From positions 1 to 40,499 of the forward strand of contig JAJNBG010000044.1 in assembly GCA_021155905.1 (NCBI GenBank): 40,499 nt of DNA. The letters are read 5' to 3'. Each line of letters begins with the position of its first letter. Within the stretch, counting starts at the first letter, position 1. The notes under the pieces were generated by a model. The model had not been told where the DNA came from. It saw only the letters and a program-made list of their open reading frames with translations, and did no database searches. Shown here in pieces: positions 8,054-17,200 of this stretch. The position numbers and the translations under genes were made by a program. Source of the DNA: Bacteroidota bacterium (lineage in GTDB: Bacteria; Bacteroidota; Bacteroidia; B-17B0; Aurantibacillaceae).

Positions 8054-8578
8054 ATGACTGAAGAATTAGATCCAAAAACGTATCCAATTGGAAAAGCACA
8101 GAACCGTGAATTTACCAAGGAGGTTTTATACCAATCGATTTTAATGATTGAATCTGCGCCTGTTAGATTACGTCAGCGCATTACAACCCTAAACGAAGAA
8201 GAACTGGAACTAAAATACCGCGAAGGCGGCTGGACCGTTCGACAAATTGTGCATCATGTAGCCGACTCCCACATGAACATGTGGGTCCGTTTTAAACATA
8301 CGTTGACGCAAGATAATCCAACGATTCAACCATATGACCAAAATGCATGGGCAGATTCAGCAGATTATAAATCAGCTCCTCTGGAAAGTTCTTTATTTAT
8401 TTTTGAAGGAGTACAATCACGATTTTCAAACTTATTAAAAACGATGAGTGAAACTGATTTTAAACGAACGTATACTCATCCGGAATATAACAAACAATTC
8501 ACATTGGGTGAAGCAACTCAATTATATGCCTGGCATGGAATGCATCATGTGGCCCAGATAGAAGGAATTTTTAAATAA
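8054..8578 (+). CDS. DinB-superfamily metal-dependent protein, YfiT/BstA-like thiol transferase
   Basis: The 174-residue protein begins with LDPKTYPIGKAQ, typical of the YfiT branch of the DinB/YfiT four-helix superfamily. The metal-binding histidines are visible: His67/His68 in VRQIVHHVADSH, and His161 and His165 in WHGMHHVAQIE. B. subtilis YfiT/BstA is a nickel- or zinc-binding protein proposed to conjugate bacillithiol to electrophiles. Bacillithiol also occurs in part of the Bacteroidota, so a detoxification role is plausible but inferred. It is a single gene between two strong terminators, starting 13 nt after the T-tract of the first. Some databases call this family a putative metal-dependent hydrolase. 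Confidence 0.87.
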   Translation: MTEELDPKTYPIGKAQNREFTKEVLYQSILMIESAPVRLRQRITTLNEEELELKYREGGWTVRQIVHHVADSHMNMWVRFKHTLTQDNPTIQPYDQNAWADSADYKSAPLESSLFIFEGVQSRFSNLLKTMSETDFKRTYTHPEYNKQFTLGEATQLYAWHGMHHVAQIEGIFK

Positions 8579-8592
8579 ACTTTTTATAAAAT

Positions 8593-8630
8593 AAAAAAGC
8601 TTCTTGATCAGGTGACCAAGAAGCTTTTTT
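8593..8630. terminator. Bidirectional terminator between convergent genes
   Basis: A 14-base-pair perfect stem AAAAAAGCTTCTTG/CAAGAAGCTTTTTT (8593-8606 and 8617-8630) with a 10-nt loop provides a T-tract on both strands. It serves the YfiT-like gene from the left and the small orphan gene (stop at 8644) from the right. Confidence 0.92.
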
Positions 8631-8643
8631 TATTGTGTTAATT

Positions 8644-8841
8644 TTACTTTAGGAAAGTATCTATAGAAAAGATATTCGCCACCGGAATATGTTCGATCAA
8701 ATTGCGCAACTGACTTTCATCAGTGGCTACTATTTCCGTGGCCGGAATAAACTTAATTCTTCCTTCGTATTCTCCGTTGATGATGGTTCCGTATTTCCGG
8801 ATCCCATTTGTTAAAATGATCATTGCCTGTGTCGTATTCAT
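8644..8841 (-). CDS. Small orphan protein (65 aa) with a strong Shine-Dalgarno
   Basis: I recognise no family. The chosen start is the ATG at 8841-8839 (MNTTQAMIILTNG...). A perfect AGGAGGG lies at 8853-8847, five bases upstream, and an exact -7 box at 8877-8870 would make the longer in-frame ATG at 8886 lie upstream of transcription. The protein has no signal peptide or membrane helix. Strand-like segments AMIILTNGIRKYGTIING and EGRIKFIPATEIVA suggest a small beta-rich fold, followed by a short helix and IFSIDTFLK. Most other genes here lack a Shine-Dalgarno, so the strong site is unusual. The gene lies downstream of trxA but is separated from it by a very strong terminator, so it is transcribed alone. 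Confidence 0.7.
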   Translation of the reverse strand: MNTTQAMIILTNGIRKYGTIINGEYEGRIKFIPATEIVATDESQLRNLIEHIPVANIFSIDTFLK

Positions 8842-8869
8842 AATATCCCTCCTTTTTTTGTTATAAAAA

Positions 8870-8877
8870 CAAACATA
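8870..8877 (-). promoter_or_regulatory. -7 box for the small orphan gene
   Basis: TATGTTTG on the minus strand is an exact TAnnTTTG match. The predicted start near 8864 leaves a leader of about 23 nt containing the AGGAGGG. No TTTG lies at the usual -33 spacing. Confidence 0.45.
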
Positions 8878-8960
8878 ATGCCACAAAGCAACGGAATTGT
8901 TATATCAATCTTATCAAACTGTGAAATAGAGAGTTATGAGATTTTAATGGACCGATCAAA

Positions 8961-9020
8961 GGAATAAAAAACAAAAAGCCCTTCCTGTTAGTGCAAGAAG
9001 GGCTTTTTGTTTTTTATTCC
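8961..9020 (-). terminator. Long perfect-stem terminator of trxA
   Basis: A 24-base-pair perfect inverted repeat (8961-8984 and 8997-9020) with a 12-nt loop begins five bases after the trxA stop. Its GC-rich part is GCCCTTC/GAAGGGC and its outer part A/T-rich, giving T-tracts in both directions. Confidence 0.93.
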
Positions 9021-9024
9021 TAAA

Positions 9025-9342
9025 TTACATGTGAGAATCCAATTTACCGGCTAAAATATTCTTAGCGGCAACCCCAACATGCTTCTCAACGACTTCGCCG
9101 TTTTTGAAAAACAACAACGTAGGGATATTTCGGATTCCATATTTTGCTGAAATACCAGAGTTGTTATCTACGTTTACTTTTCCAACTACTGCTTTTCCGG
9201 CATATTCAGTCGAAAGTTCTTCTACTACAGGACCAACCATTCGGCAAGGACCACACCACTCTGCCCAAAAATCTACTAATACCGGTTTGTCTGATTTTAA
9301 AACTAACTCTTCGAAGTTCGCATCTGTTATTTCTAGTGCCAT
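9025..9342 (-). CDS. trxA: Thioredoxin
   Basis: This is the general protein disulfide reductase of the cytoplasm, supplying electrons to ribonucleotide reductase, methionine sulfoxide reductase and peroxidases. The 105-residue length is standard. The active site [10 protein letters not shown] places Cys30 and Cys33, the buried Asp24 in VLVDFW is kept, and the cis-proline loop RNIPTLLFF is present. There is no signal peptide, so it is cytoplasmic. It is monocistronic, closed by a 24-bp perfect-stem terminator. The large secreted-protein gene starting at 13280 lies upstream on the same strand with 101 nt between, and no terminator is evident there. Confidence 0.97.
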   Translation of the reverse strand: MALEITDANFEELVLKSDKPVLVDFWAEWCGPCRMVGPVVEELSTEYAGKAVVGKVNVDNNSGISAKYGIRNIPTLLFFKNGEVVEKHVGVAAKNILAGKLDSHM

Positions 9343-9443
9343 TTTATTTTGTTTAAAGGTTTATAATTTTGAATTACTAAGTTAAGTTTGTTACCCAAAT
9401 TAATCAAACTTTAATCCAAATAGTTTTCCATGCCTTTTTGACA

Positions 9444-12400
9444 TTATTTCAGCAGGGTGACGTGCCCGATCATGCTGTGATGTTCCTTCAGAACGTCTAT
9501 TACCTCAGCTTTCCAAACATATACATCTGATTTTGTAGATTCGGCATTGCCTTTTCCGTTTACACTGCCATCCCAACCTTTGTTAATGTCATCGCTCTCA
9601 AAAATCATTTTCCCCCATCTGTCAAAAACCTGTAATTTGAACTGAGCAATACCTACTCCTTCGGCTTTAAACCCATCATTTAATCCATCGCTGTTAGGAG
9701 TAAAAGCATTCGGGATATAAATCGTATAGGCAGGTTTTATGATCACCACTTTTATTGTGGAATCCTTACAGCCATAGGAGTTATTTACCATCTGCATAAT
9801 TGCAACTGTCTTAGCATCCATGGTGTTAAACAAATGGCTGAAATCGCGGGTGTTTTTCACCGTTCCTTCATTAAAAACGTATTTAACGGAACTTGCCCCC
9901 ACTGACAAATCTTCCACTTCAATTAAAGGCGTTGTGATTTCAACTTCTGTTGGGGTGATGTTAAAATTGGCAACAGGATTTGGAAATACGGTTACCAGGT
10001 TAGGAAGTGTGGAACTGCTAATACAACCACTGTCAGAAACCACTTTCAGCATGACATTATAGTTACCGGTTGAATAGCAGTGTGAAGGATTCTTAGTGTA
10101 ATCCGGTGCACTGTTATCTCCAAATATCCATTGGTTAGTGACTATGCTTCCGTTTCCAATCGTTGAATTGTTTATAAACTTAACACATAGTGTTGGACAA
10201 CCCATATTATTCTGTGCTGAAAAAACAGCTGAAGGAGTAGCATTCACATACACAGATTTAATGATCGTGTTTGTACAACCGTATTCGGTCTGCACTTCCA
10301 GTTTCACGCCATAATTGCCGACCTGAGTAAAAATATACTGTGAACTTTGCTGATTATTATCCATTAAGTTGTCACCATCAAAATCCCAGGCATAAGAGGT
10401 AATCGCTCCATCCACACTGGAAGATAAGCTATTAAACTGGGTGCCGGCAGGGATACATGTTGAAGGCGCAGAAAATTTGGCTACCGGATTAAAATGAACA
10501 ATAACGGGATTGGTATTCTGATCAGTACAATTGAAATTGGAAATAGCTACTAAACGACTCTGTTGAGTTCCCGCGCTCGGATAAACAAAAACCGGATTAG
10601 ATGTTGAATCATCAATAGAACCATTATTTTCAAAGTCCCAACGGTATTTAATAATTGATCCTGAGGTAATATTACTTTGATTATTGAATTGCGTCGCCTG
10701 ATTTAAACACGTAATGGTAGACTGAAAATTCACATTTGGCTTTGGATGCACTATCACTGTTTGAGTAAAAGAATTAGAGCAATTATAATTACTTGCTGCA
10801 GTTAACAATACATTGTAGGTTCCGGGATTACTGTATAAATGTGATGGGCTAACACCTGAACCTGAGGTATTGTCACCATATGACCAATTGTAATTTGTTA
10901 TTGCTCCGGATGCCACTATTGATTGATTTGTAAATGTAGAGGCTATACCCAAACAAGCTGATGTTGAGTTAAATTGAACTATAGGTTTTGGATAAACCGT
11001 CACGGCCATCGAGCCTGTCGACACACAATTAAAATTTGAAACAGCCGTTAATTGGGTAATGTATGTTCCGGCTGCATTAAATAAATGGTTAGTGTTTTGA
11101 TTTGTATTATCTGCAATACCATCCGAATTAAAGTCCCAAACAAAATTTGAAATGCTACCACCGGAAATAGTTGAATTATTGACATAAGTAACGCTGATTC
11201 CTTCACACACATTAGTTGCAGCGAAAGCTACTGTTGGCAATGGATTTACGGTAACCTGATGAGTAATGCTGTTACTACAGTTCGAATTAGTCGTAATGTT
11301 TAAAGTAACATTATATGTTCCGGGACTTAAATACTGGTAGTTTGGTTGGGTTAAAGTGGATTGGTTTCCATCACCAAACTGCCAGTTAGTGAATGTTATA
11401 AACCCGCTGGTCACAGATGAAGAATTAGTAAATGTAGTTGCATTATTTAAGCAAACATTATTCGCTGAAAAAGCTGCGGTTGGCAGTGGACTTATGATAA
11501 CCGGATATACAACCGAATCAGTACATCCCATATTACTTGTTACTATTAATTGAACGTTATATGTTCCTGCGTTAGCATATGTGTTAGATCCGTTTTGTGT
11601 TGTCGCTGTATTTCCATCGCCGTAACTCCAATTATTATTGGTAATACTTCCATTAGAAATACTACTGGTGTTAATAAACCCGATGGTATGCGTGCAGGCC
11701 GATACTTGTGTCGTTAGATAATTTGCAACCGGTTTTTCGGAAATGACTATGGTTTGTGTTTGGCTGGAGGTACATCCAAAATTACTGGTAATGGTTAAGC
11801 TTACTGTATAAATACCTGAATTGGCATATGTGTGAGTTACGCTCTGACCTGAACCGACAGCTCCATCTCCAAAATTCCAATCCCATTGATTAATCACTCC
11901 TTGCTGAATATTACTAATATCATTAAAAGTCACCGGAGCGAGCTCGCAACCATTATTATATGTAAAAATTGCATCTGGCTGAGGATTAACCGTGACTGCC
12001 ATTTCAGTAGTGTCATAACATCCTCTCACTGATCCAACAATCAAACTCACAGTATATGTTCCAGGATTTAAATAAGTATGGCTCGGATTCTCTAAAGAAG
12101 AAGTATTGCCATCACCAAAATTCCAGTTGAAGGTGGTTAGCGTTCCGGATGACATACTGGAGGTATTATTAAAGTTCATCGTCAATCCACAACTCGTATT
12201 TGAATTTCCGGTATTAAAATTGGCATTAGGTGTTGGAAAGTTGTGGAGCTGATAATCAAAAACAGGTCCGGGACAACCGGTTACCTGGGTCGTTTGAACA
12301 GAGTAATTTCCCGGATTTGTCGCAACTACACATTGCGACGTCTGTCCCGCAACAGAGGATCCGCTCCACAGATAGGACGCGTATCCGGATGGAGCGCACA

Positions 12401-13280
12401 TCGTTTGTGTTCCTCCGTTACAAATTGTATCCCGTACAGTTTGCTGAAGTGTTGTGCAGCTCCCATCTATATATGCATATGCATAGTGTCCGCCTAAGGC
12501 ACAATCAAAAGCGGTGAAACGAATGGTTACATTTTGACCGATATAATTGGTCAAATCAACACTCACATTGGTCCATGGCTTATATACGACATTGGCACAG
12601 GAAGCTGAATTAATAAAACCGGGAATGTTTTGTCCTGCCGCTACATTATAGTATGTACAAGGTATTTGAACACCACTGGAATCCAGCATTTCAATTTCAA
12701 ATTTTGGCTGATCTGTTAATGCATGCCCGGGGTCTTCAAAAACAACGGCGTATCTGTAAGTGAAATTAGCGTTTGCATTAGTAACGGCAAATGTTTGTTC
12801 CAGACGATCTGCCAGCCCCCCTGTTCCATTGTCTCCCAATCTAACAGAAAAACTACCACCAGCTGCAACCACGGGGAAACCAGCGCATCCATCTGCGCCG
12901 GCACCGGAAGTCACTATCTGTGCGCCACCGGCACTCTGGCAGCAACCCGCCGCGTTATACAACGGGTTATAGCCGGTAGTTGAATTCCAACCATTAAGGT
13001 TTCCGGATTCAAAATCAATATTCGTACATGCTTGTTGTGGAACCGGGTTGCCACCCGCGATACGCTGAGATGAAAAATACGTATCCTTAATATATTCTCT
13101 TTGGTGTGAAAAAATGAATTCAGGCAATTCATTTTGAGTGGTGTGTTGAGTCCAGTAAAATTCAGTCCATTGTTGTTGGTTAAATTGTGCTAAACTATCA
13201 ATCGAAGAGCCTGTTTGGGCGATTGCAGACGCGACGAACAGGGCGGCCAGCGTAACTGCGGTTAGTAATAGTTTTTTCAT
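9444..13280 (-). CDS. Large PKD-repeat surface protein with T9SS type B (CHU_C) sorting domain
   Basis: The 1278-residue protein starts with a signal peptide (MKKLLLTAVTLAALFVASAIAQ). A jelly-roll-like domain follows at about 85-275 (NIDFESGNLNGW ... YAYIDGSC). Nine recognisable PKD domains of about 83 residues occupy about 348-1110, each with a W-x-F-G-D-G-like motif and a G-x-Y-x-V-x-L strand; a tenth near 1115-1180 is degenerate. The last 95 residues (YIPNAFTPNSDGLND, FDRWGKMIFES, GWDGS) are the gliding motility-associated CHU_C domain, a type B signal for T9SS export and surface attachment. The likely role is adhesion or binding of extracellular polymers, but no enzyme domain is present. 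PorP/SprF partners often adjoin such genes but none is seen here. Confidence 0.92.
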   Translation of the reverse strand: MKKLLLTAVTLAALFVASAIAQTGSSIDSLAQFNQQQWTEFYWTQHTTQNELPEFIFSHQREYIKDTYFSSQRIAGGNPVPQQACTNIDFESGNLNGWNSTTGYNPLYNAAGCCQSAGGAQIVTSGAGADGCAGFPVVAAGGSFSVRLGDNGTGGLADRLEQTFAVTNANANFTYRYAVVFEDPGHALTDQPKFEIEMLDSSGVQIPCTYYNVAAGQNIPGFINSASCANVVYKPWTNVSVDLTNYIGQNVTIRFTAFDCALGGHYAYAYIDGSCTTLQQTVRDTICNGGTQTMCAPSGYASYLWSGSSVAGQTSQCVVATNPGNYSVQTTQVTGCPGPVFDYQLHNFPTPNANFNTGNSNTSCGLTMNFNNTSSMSSGTLTTFNWNFGDGNTSSLENPSHTYLNPGTYTVSLIVGSVRGCYDTTEMAVTVNPQPDAIFTYNNGCELAPVTFNDISNIQQGVINQWDWNFGDGAVGSGQSVTHTYANSGIYTVSLTITSNFGCTSSQTQTIVISEKPVANYLTTQVSACTHTIGFINTSSISNGSITNNNWSYGDGNTATTQNGSNTYANAGTYNVQLIVTSNMGCTDSVVYPVIISPLPTAAFSANNVCLNNATTFTNSSSVTSGFITFTNWQFGDGNQSTLTQPNYQYLSPGTYNVTLNITTNSNCSNSITHQVTVNPLPTVAFAATNVCEGISVTYVNNSTISGGSISNFVWDFNSDGIADNTNQNTNHLFNAAGTYITQLTAVSNFNCVSTGSMAVTVYPKPIVQFNSTSACLGIASTFTNQSIVASGAITNYNWSYGDNTSGSGVSPSHLYSNPGTYNVLLTAASNYNCSNSFTQTVIVHPKPNVNFQSTITCLNQATQFNNQSNITSGSIIKYRWDFENNGSIDDSTSNPVFVYPSAGTQQSRLVAISNFNCTDQNTNPVIVHFNPVAKFSAPSTCIPAGTQFNSLSSSVDGAITSYAWDFDGDNLMDNNQQSSQYIFTQVGNYGVKLEVQTEYGCTNTIIKSVYVNATPSAVFSAQNNMGCPTLCVKFINNSTIGNGSIVTNQWIFGDNSAPDYTKNPSHCYSTGNYNVMLKVVSDSGCISSSTLPNLVTVFPNPVANFNITPTEVEITTPLIEVEDLSVGASSVKYVFNEGTVKNTRDFSHLFNTMDAKTVAIMQMVNNSYGCKDSTIKVVIIKPAYTIYIPNAFTPNSDGLNDGFKAEGVGIAQFKLQVFDRWGKMIFESDDINKGWDGSVNGKGNAESTKSDVYVWKAEVIDVLKEHHSMIGHVTLLK
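9955..12250 (-). repeat. Nine tandem PKD domains, about 249-nt period
   Basis: F-G-D-G or W-x-F-D-type motifs recur at about 12118, 11872, 11625, 11372, 11120, 10875, 10630, 10375 and 10115, roughly every 245-255 nt. The units are diverged at DNA level and I see no long exact repeats, so the array is old. Confidence 0.85.
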
Positions 13281-13491
13281 AACAAGTAGGTTTTGAAGTG
13301 GTTTGAATTGGTTTCATAAATGGTTTTTATTGTTTGTAATTTGGTTATTTATTACGGCCTCCTACAAGCCTTTAGTGACGGGGATTTTCAGAGACTAGTA
13401 TATTGTACGATAAGTTTCATTAAAAGTTTAGTTTTAATAGCCTTTTTTACCAACTATAATTAATTTTTCTATCTTAGCTAAAAAAATAAAT

Positions 13492-13872
13492 ATGGAAGAA
13501 ACAAACTTTACAAATCAAAACCCACCACCATCTCAAAACTTCAATCCTCAATTCGGACAAATGCCGTTGCCTAATTCCGGTGCTGTTTTAACACTGGGAA
13601 TTATTTCAATTGCTTTATGCTGGTGCTATGGAGTTGTGGCCTTAACCTGCGGAATTATTGCATTGGTCCTGGCAAATAAATCATTAGTCCTGTACAAAGC
13701 TAATCCTAATAATTATACGTTATCGTCCTACAACAATTTAAAGGCAGGCAGAGTTTGTTCTATTATTGGCTTATGCCTATCTGCATTAATGGTACTTTAT
13801 GTGATCGTTGTTTTTGCATTTATTGGTGCAGCCTTCAGCGCAATGCCATGGGATATGATGGGAAGACATTAA
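13492..13872 (+). CDS. CCC-motif / DUF4190-like small membrane protein
   Basis: The 126-residue protein has a Pro/Gln/Asn-rich N-terminal tail (1-30) and two hydrophobic hairpin regions (about 33-60 and 88-115). The first contains GIISIALCWCYGVVALTCGIIALVLA, in which small residues and cysteines recur as in the Bacteroidota proteins annotated as CCC-motif membrane proteins, related to DUF4190. Function is unknown. The DUF2752 gene follows after a terminator; I recall these two families often being neighbours in Bacteroidota. A weak promoter-like TATCTTAG lies at 13470-13477. Confidence 0.8.
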   Translation: MEETNFTNQNPPPSQNFNPQFGQMPLPNSGAVLTLGIISIALCWCYGVVALTCGIIALVLANKSLVLYKANPNNYTLSSYNNLKAGRVCSIIGLCLSALMVLYVIVVFAFIGAAFSAMPWDMMGRH

Positions 13873-13892
13873 TTTATAAACTATATATCAAA

Positions 13893-13927
13893 AAAATGCC
13901 TTTGATTTCATCAAAGGCATTTTTAAT
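13893..13927 (+). terminator. Intrinsic terminator after the CCC-motif gene
   Basis: A 14-base-pair perfect stem AAAATGCCTTTGAT/ATCAAAGGCATTTT (13893-13906 and 13910-13923) with a three-base loop is followed by a short T-run. The DUF2752 ATG is only 12 nt beyond it. Confidence 0.87.
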
Positions 13928-13935
13928 TTCGTGAA

Positions 13936-14238
13936 ATGGTAGATTGGCTTGAACATCATTTATTTCCCTGTTTTTTTAAATCACATTTTGGAATGGAATG
14001 CCCCGGATGTGGCATGCAAAGAAGTTTAATCGCTTTGCTTAAGGGAAACATACTGGAATCCATTCACTACCATGCGGCGTTAATTCCATTTCTCCTGACA
14101 CTATTTTTATTGATCATTCAGTTGAAACTGAAAAATGTTAACGGTGGTAAATGGGTAATGTGGGCTTTTATTATCACCACTGCCATTACACTGGTACAAT
14201 TTATTATCCGGCAAATAATCTTATTTGGTGACAGGTAA
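13936..14238 (+). CDS. DUF2752 family membrane protein
   Basis: The 100-residue protein carries the DUF2752 signature MECPGCGMQRSLIALLKGN (about 21-39), with two close cysteines (CPGC), followed by two hydrophobic helices (about 47-64 and 74-94). The family is found in many Bacteroidota and actinomycetes and has no established function. The CxxC could bind metal or take part in redox chemistry; that is speculation. Its last 18 nt overlap, tail to tail, the end of the large T9SS protein gene on the opposite strand. It begins 12 nt after the terminator of the preceding CCC-motif gene, so expression probably depends on read-through or a promoter inside that gene. Confidence 0.87.
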   Translation: MVDWLEHHLFPCFFKSHFGMECPGCGMQRSLIALLKGNILESIHYHAALIPFLLTLFLLIIQLKLKNVNGGKWVMWAFIITTAITLVQFIIRQIILFGDR

Positions 14239-17200
14239 TTTTATAGACTGCTGCGTCTTACCCCCCGTAATGTTAAGAAAATAAAGTCCGACTTTGAGAT
14301 TCTTTAAATTCAATGGCACATGAATAGCACTTGAATTTAAATTACCGTAGTCTGCCACTATTTTCCCGAAACCATCATATAATTTAAAACTCAGGTTCTC
14401 ATTTCCTTCTAATGCTCCCTGAAGTAAATATTCATTCTGATCAAGCGTTTTAAGCAATAGTAATCCCTTACTATTATTATTAGCCAAACCAGTCACAATC
14501 ATATCTGAAACCACTACTACTGATTTATAAGCAGTATCCAGACATCCGGAATTACTGGCCGAGATTAATGTCACTGTATATATGCCAGCCGATGAATAGT
14601 TATAATCAGGATTAATTACCGAAGAGGTTCCGAAACTGTCTCCAAAATCCCAGGTATTATTCATAGCGTTCATGGAATTATTGGTAAACTGAACCAGTCC
14701 TCCATTCGATAAATAAGTGGTGTCTACCGAAGTAAACTGCGCCGAAGACATTTCAACTATATCCACAGTGAACGTAGAATCATGGTTATCACATTGACCA
14801 ACCGTATTAATCTCTAACGAATAATCACCACCGCTTAAGTTTGTCAAAGTATCGGCCGTTGATTTGTTTAAGGAAGTTTTTACAGTAACCCCATTCACAT
14901 CTTTCCAGGAATAATTCCATGGTCCGGCGTTATTTCCAATCGCTCTAATCATACCTGAATTTGGATCAATGCAATTCGGTTGCGAAAGCTGACTCGTAAT
15001 ATCTAACGGATCAATAGTAATGTTTAAAACAAAACGAGGATTAGCTGTAGACGAATTCAGCGTAAACACATAGTTATTCGTTTTTAAATTAGTGGTCGTG
15101 CCGTTAAAAGAATCATATAAAGAAATGCAGGCTCCCGTTGGAAAGGAATTAAAATTGGCAGCGCTAATCGTATATGTTCCGTTATAACCTGTTGTTGTTT
15201 TTAGCGGCATACTAAAAGATGAAGTAATTGAGCTAACTCCATTTACCTGGAATTCATCTGTACCGGATTGCAACGTGATTAAAGGGGCATTTGGATCCTG
15301 CCCAATCATTTTTATAGCGTCGTATTCAGAATCAAAATTCTGAGTGGCTCCCGGCTGAATGTATAAAACCGTTTCATCATGAAAGGACGTCGGTCCGTAT
15401 AAATGCAATCTTAATAACTGTTGAGTAGTTGCAACCTGTGTGGTTTGATTCACTTTTAAGAAACTAGGGTTTCCTGAAACTTTATGTGTTTCTAAAGCCG
15501 TTAAATTCGTTGAAGCGGTACAGTGTACCTGAAACCCTTGGCACATAGGGATTGTATCGCTGATTCCACCGGCACCAATAGCGGGGCTGCTGATGCCATT
15601 CACAAAAGCCACTGTTGACCCAAGACCACCATTTAAATCCGCATTATAACCGTATATCGCATTATCTACACTTGGATTTCCATTTCTTAATGAACTCCAT
15701 TTGATAGGAGAAGGGTATGGATTGTGAATCAGGTTCCATCCATCATCGCTGACAGATCCGGTATTTGTTTTTGTTAATGAAATCACATTATTGAATTTTC
15801 TTAGAGATCCGATAACATCAATGGTTACAGGTGTCGTAGAGGTTTGTCCATTTCCTAAATAAACCCAATATCCTTTATTTGGCAATATGGCATTGGTAAT
15901 AGAAGAAATAGGAACATAGGCTGTAGAAACAGAATAAACACCTGCAGCAGCCTCGTTATACGCGTATATAGAAGTAAATCCACCGGCAGTCCCATTTGGA
16001 CAACTAGGACAGCTGATTGGAAAATCGTCGTTCCAGCTTTGAAATGTTAATCCCGATGAAATAGGTGTTCCCAATAATGCCCATCCGGTATAACCTCCCG
16101 GAGCGTGACGTTGAACTGTTACATTTCCAATAATGTCGCCGGTTCCGGTTATTGTCGCTACTCTTGCCGTGTTGGATGCAGTTGAAACCATTGTAAATGC
16201 CTTGGCATTGGTATTAAAAGTTCCGTTACTTAAGGTTAAGGTATTGATTAAGTTCTCTGCATTGGTGAGTGTGGCTCCAGCAGTATTACTGAGTGATAAA
16301 TTATAAAAATTGGTTATACTCGAACCTCCGATATTCTGCGCGACAGTTCCATTCAGCATAACCAGGCCTTTTTGTGCAGTAAACGTTCCACTGTTTAAAA
16401 AATCACCTCGGACATTTACTTGATTATTCGTCGTATTCACATTAAGACTTGACCCTGTATTGATAATCACATTACTGGCTGTCATAGCGCTTAATAATGT
16501 TTTTACACCTGCATTTGCAAATGAAACGTTATTAAATATTTCGCCCCCTGTTTTAAATATCGTTTGTGCCGAAGTGCCTGTGAATAAAGTAGTGTTCGTG
16601 CCCGGCACAAACAAACCGCCGTTGTTAGTCCAGTTTCCGGTTAAAGTAATACTCGAACTATTAGCGGTTAAAGTTCCGGCATTAATCGTTAACGTATTTA
16701 CACTGATGGCGCTTAATAAGCTCTTATTTCCTGTTCCTGAAAAAATAACATTATTAAAGGTTTCCCCGCCCGATTTAAAAATAGTCTGGGTAAGCGTATT
16801 TGTAAATATTGTTGTACCTGTACCTGGCACAAAGGTTCCCCCATTATTTACCCAATTTCCGGTTAAAGAAATGCTGAAATTATTTGCTGTTAAAGATCCT
16901 CCATTAATAGTCAGCGTGTTAGCCGTTATAGAACTTAGTAATGTCTTGTTTCCCGCATTGGAAAAACTAATATTATTAAAAACCTCTCCGGTAGCTTTAA
17001 ATATTGTTTGCGCGGATGTTCCGGCAAATGTAACGTTGCCGGCACCGGGTACAAATACACCCGCATTATTATTCCAGTTACCTCCAAGCGATAAAGTTTG
17101 GCCCGCAGCGGATAAAGTTCCCGCGTTGATAGTAACGTCATTGTTTACGCTTAAAGAATTGGTGGTCACGGACGCTGTTATATTAGCGCTTGATACGAGT

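Noticed and set aside
8842..8886. A 15-codon upstream extension of the small orphan gene
   Set aside because: The AGGAGGG and the -7 box at 8870-8877 both favour the ATG at 8841, and the extra residues look like untranslated leader.
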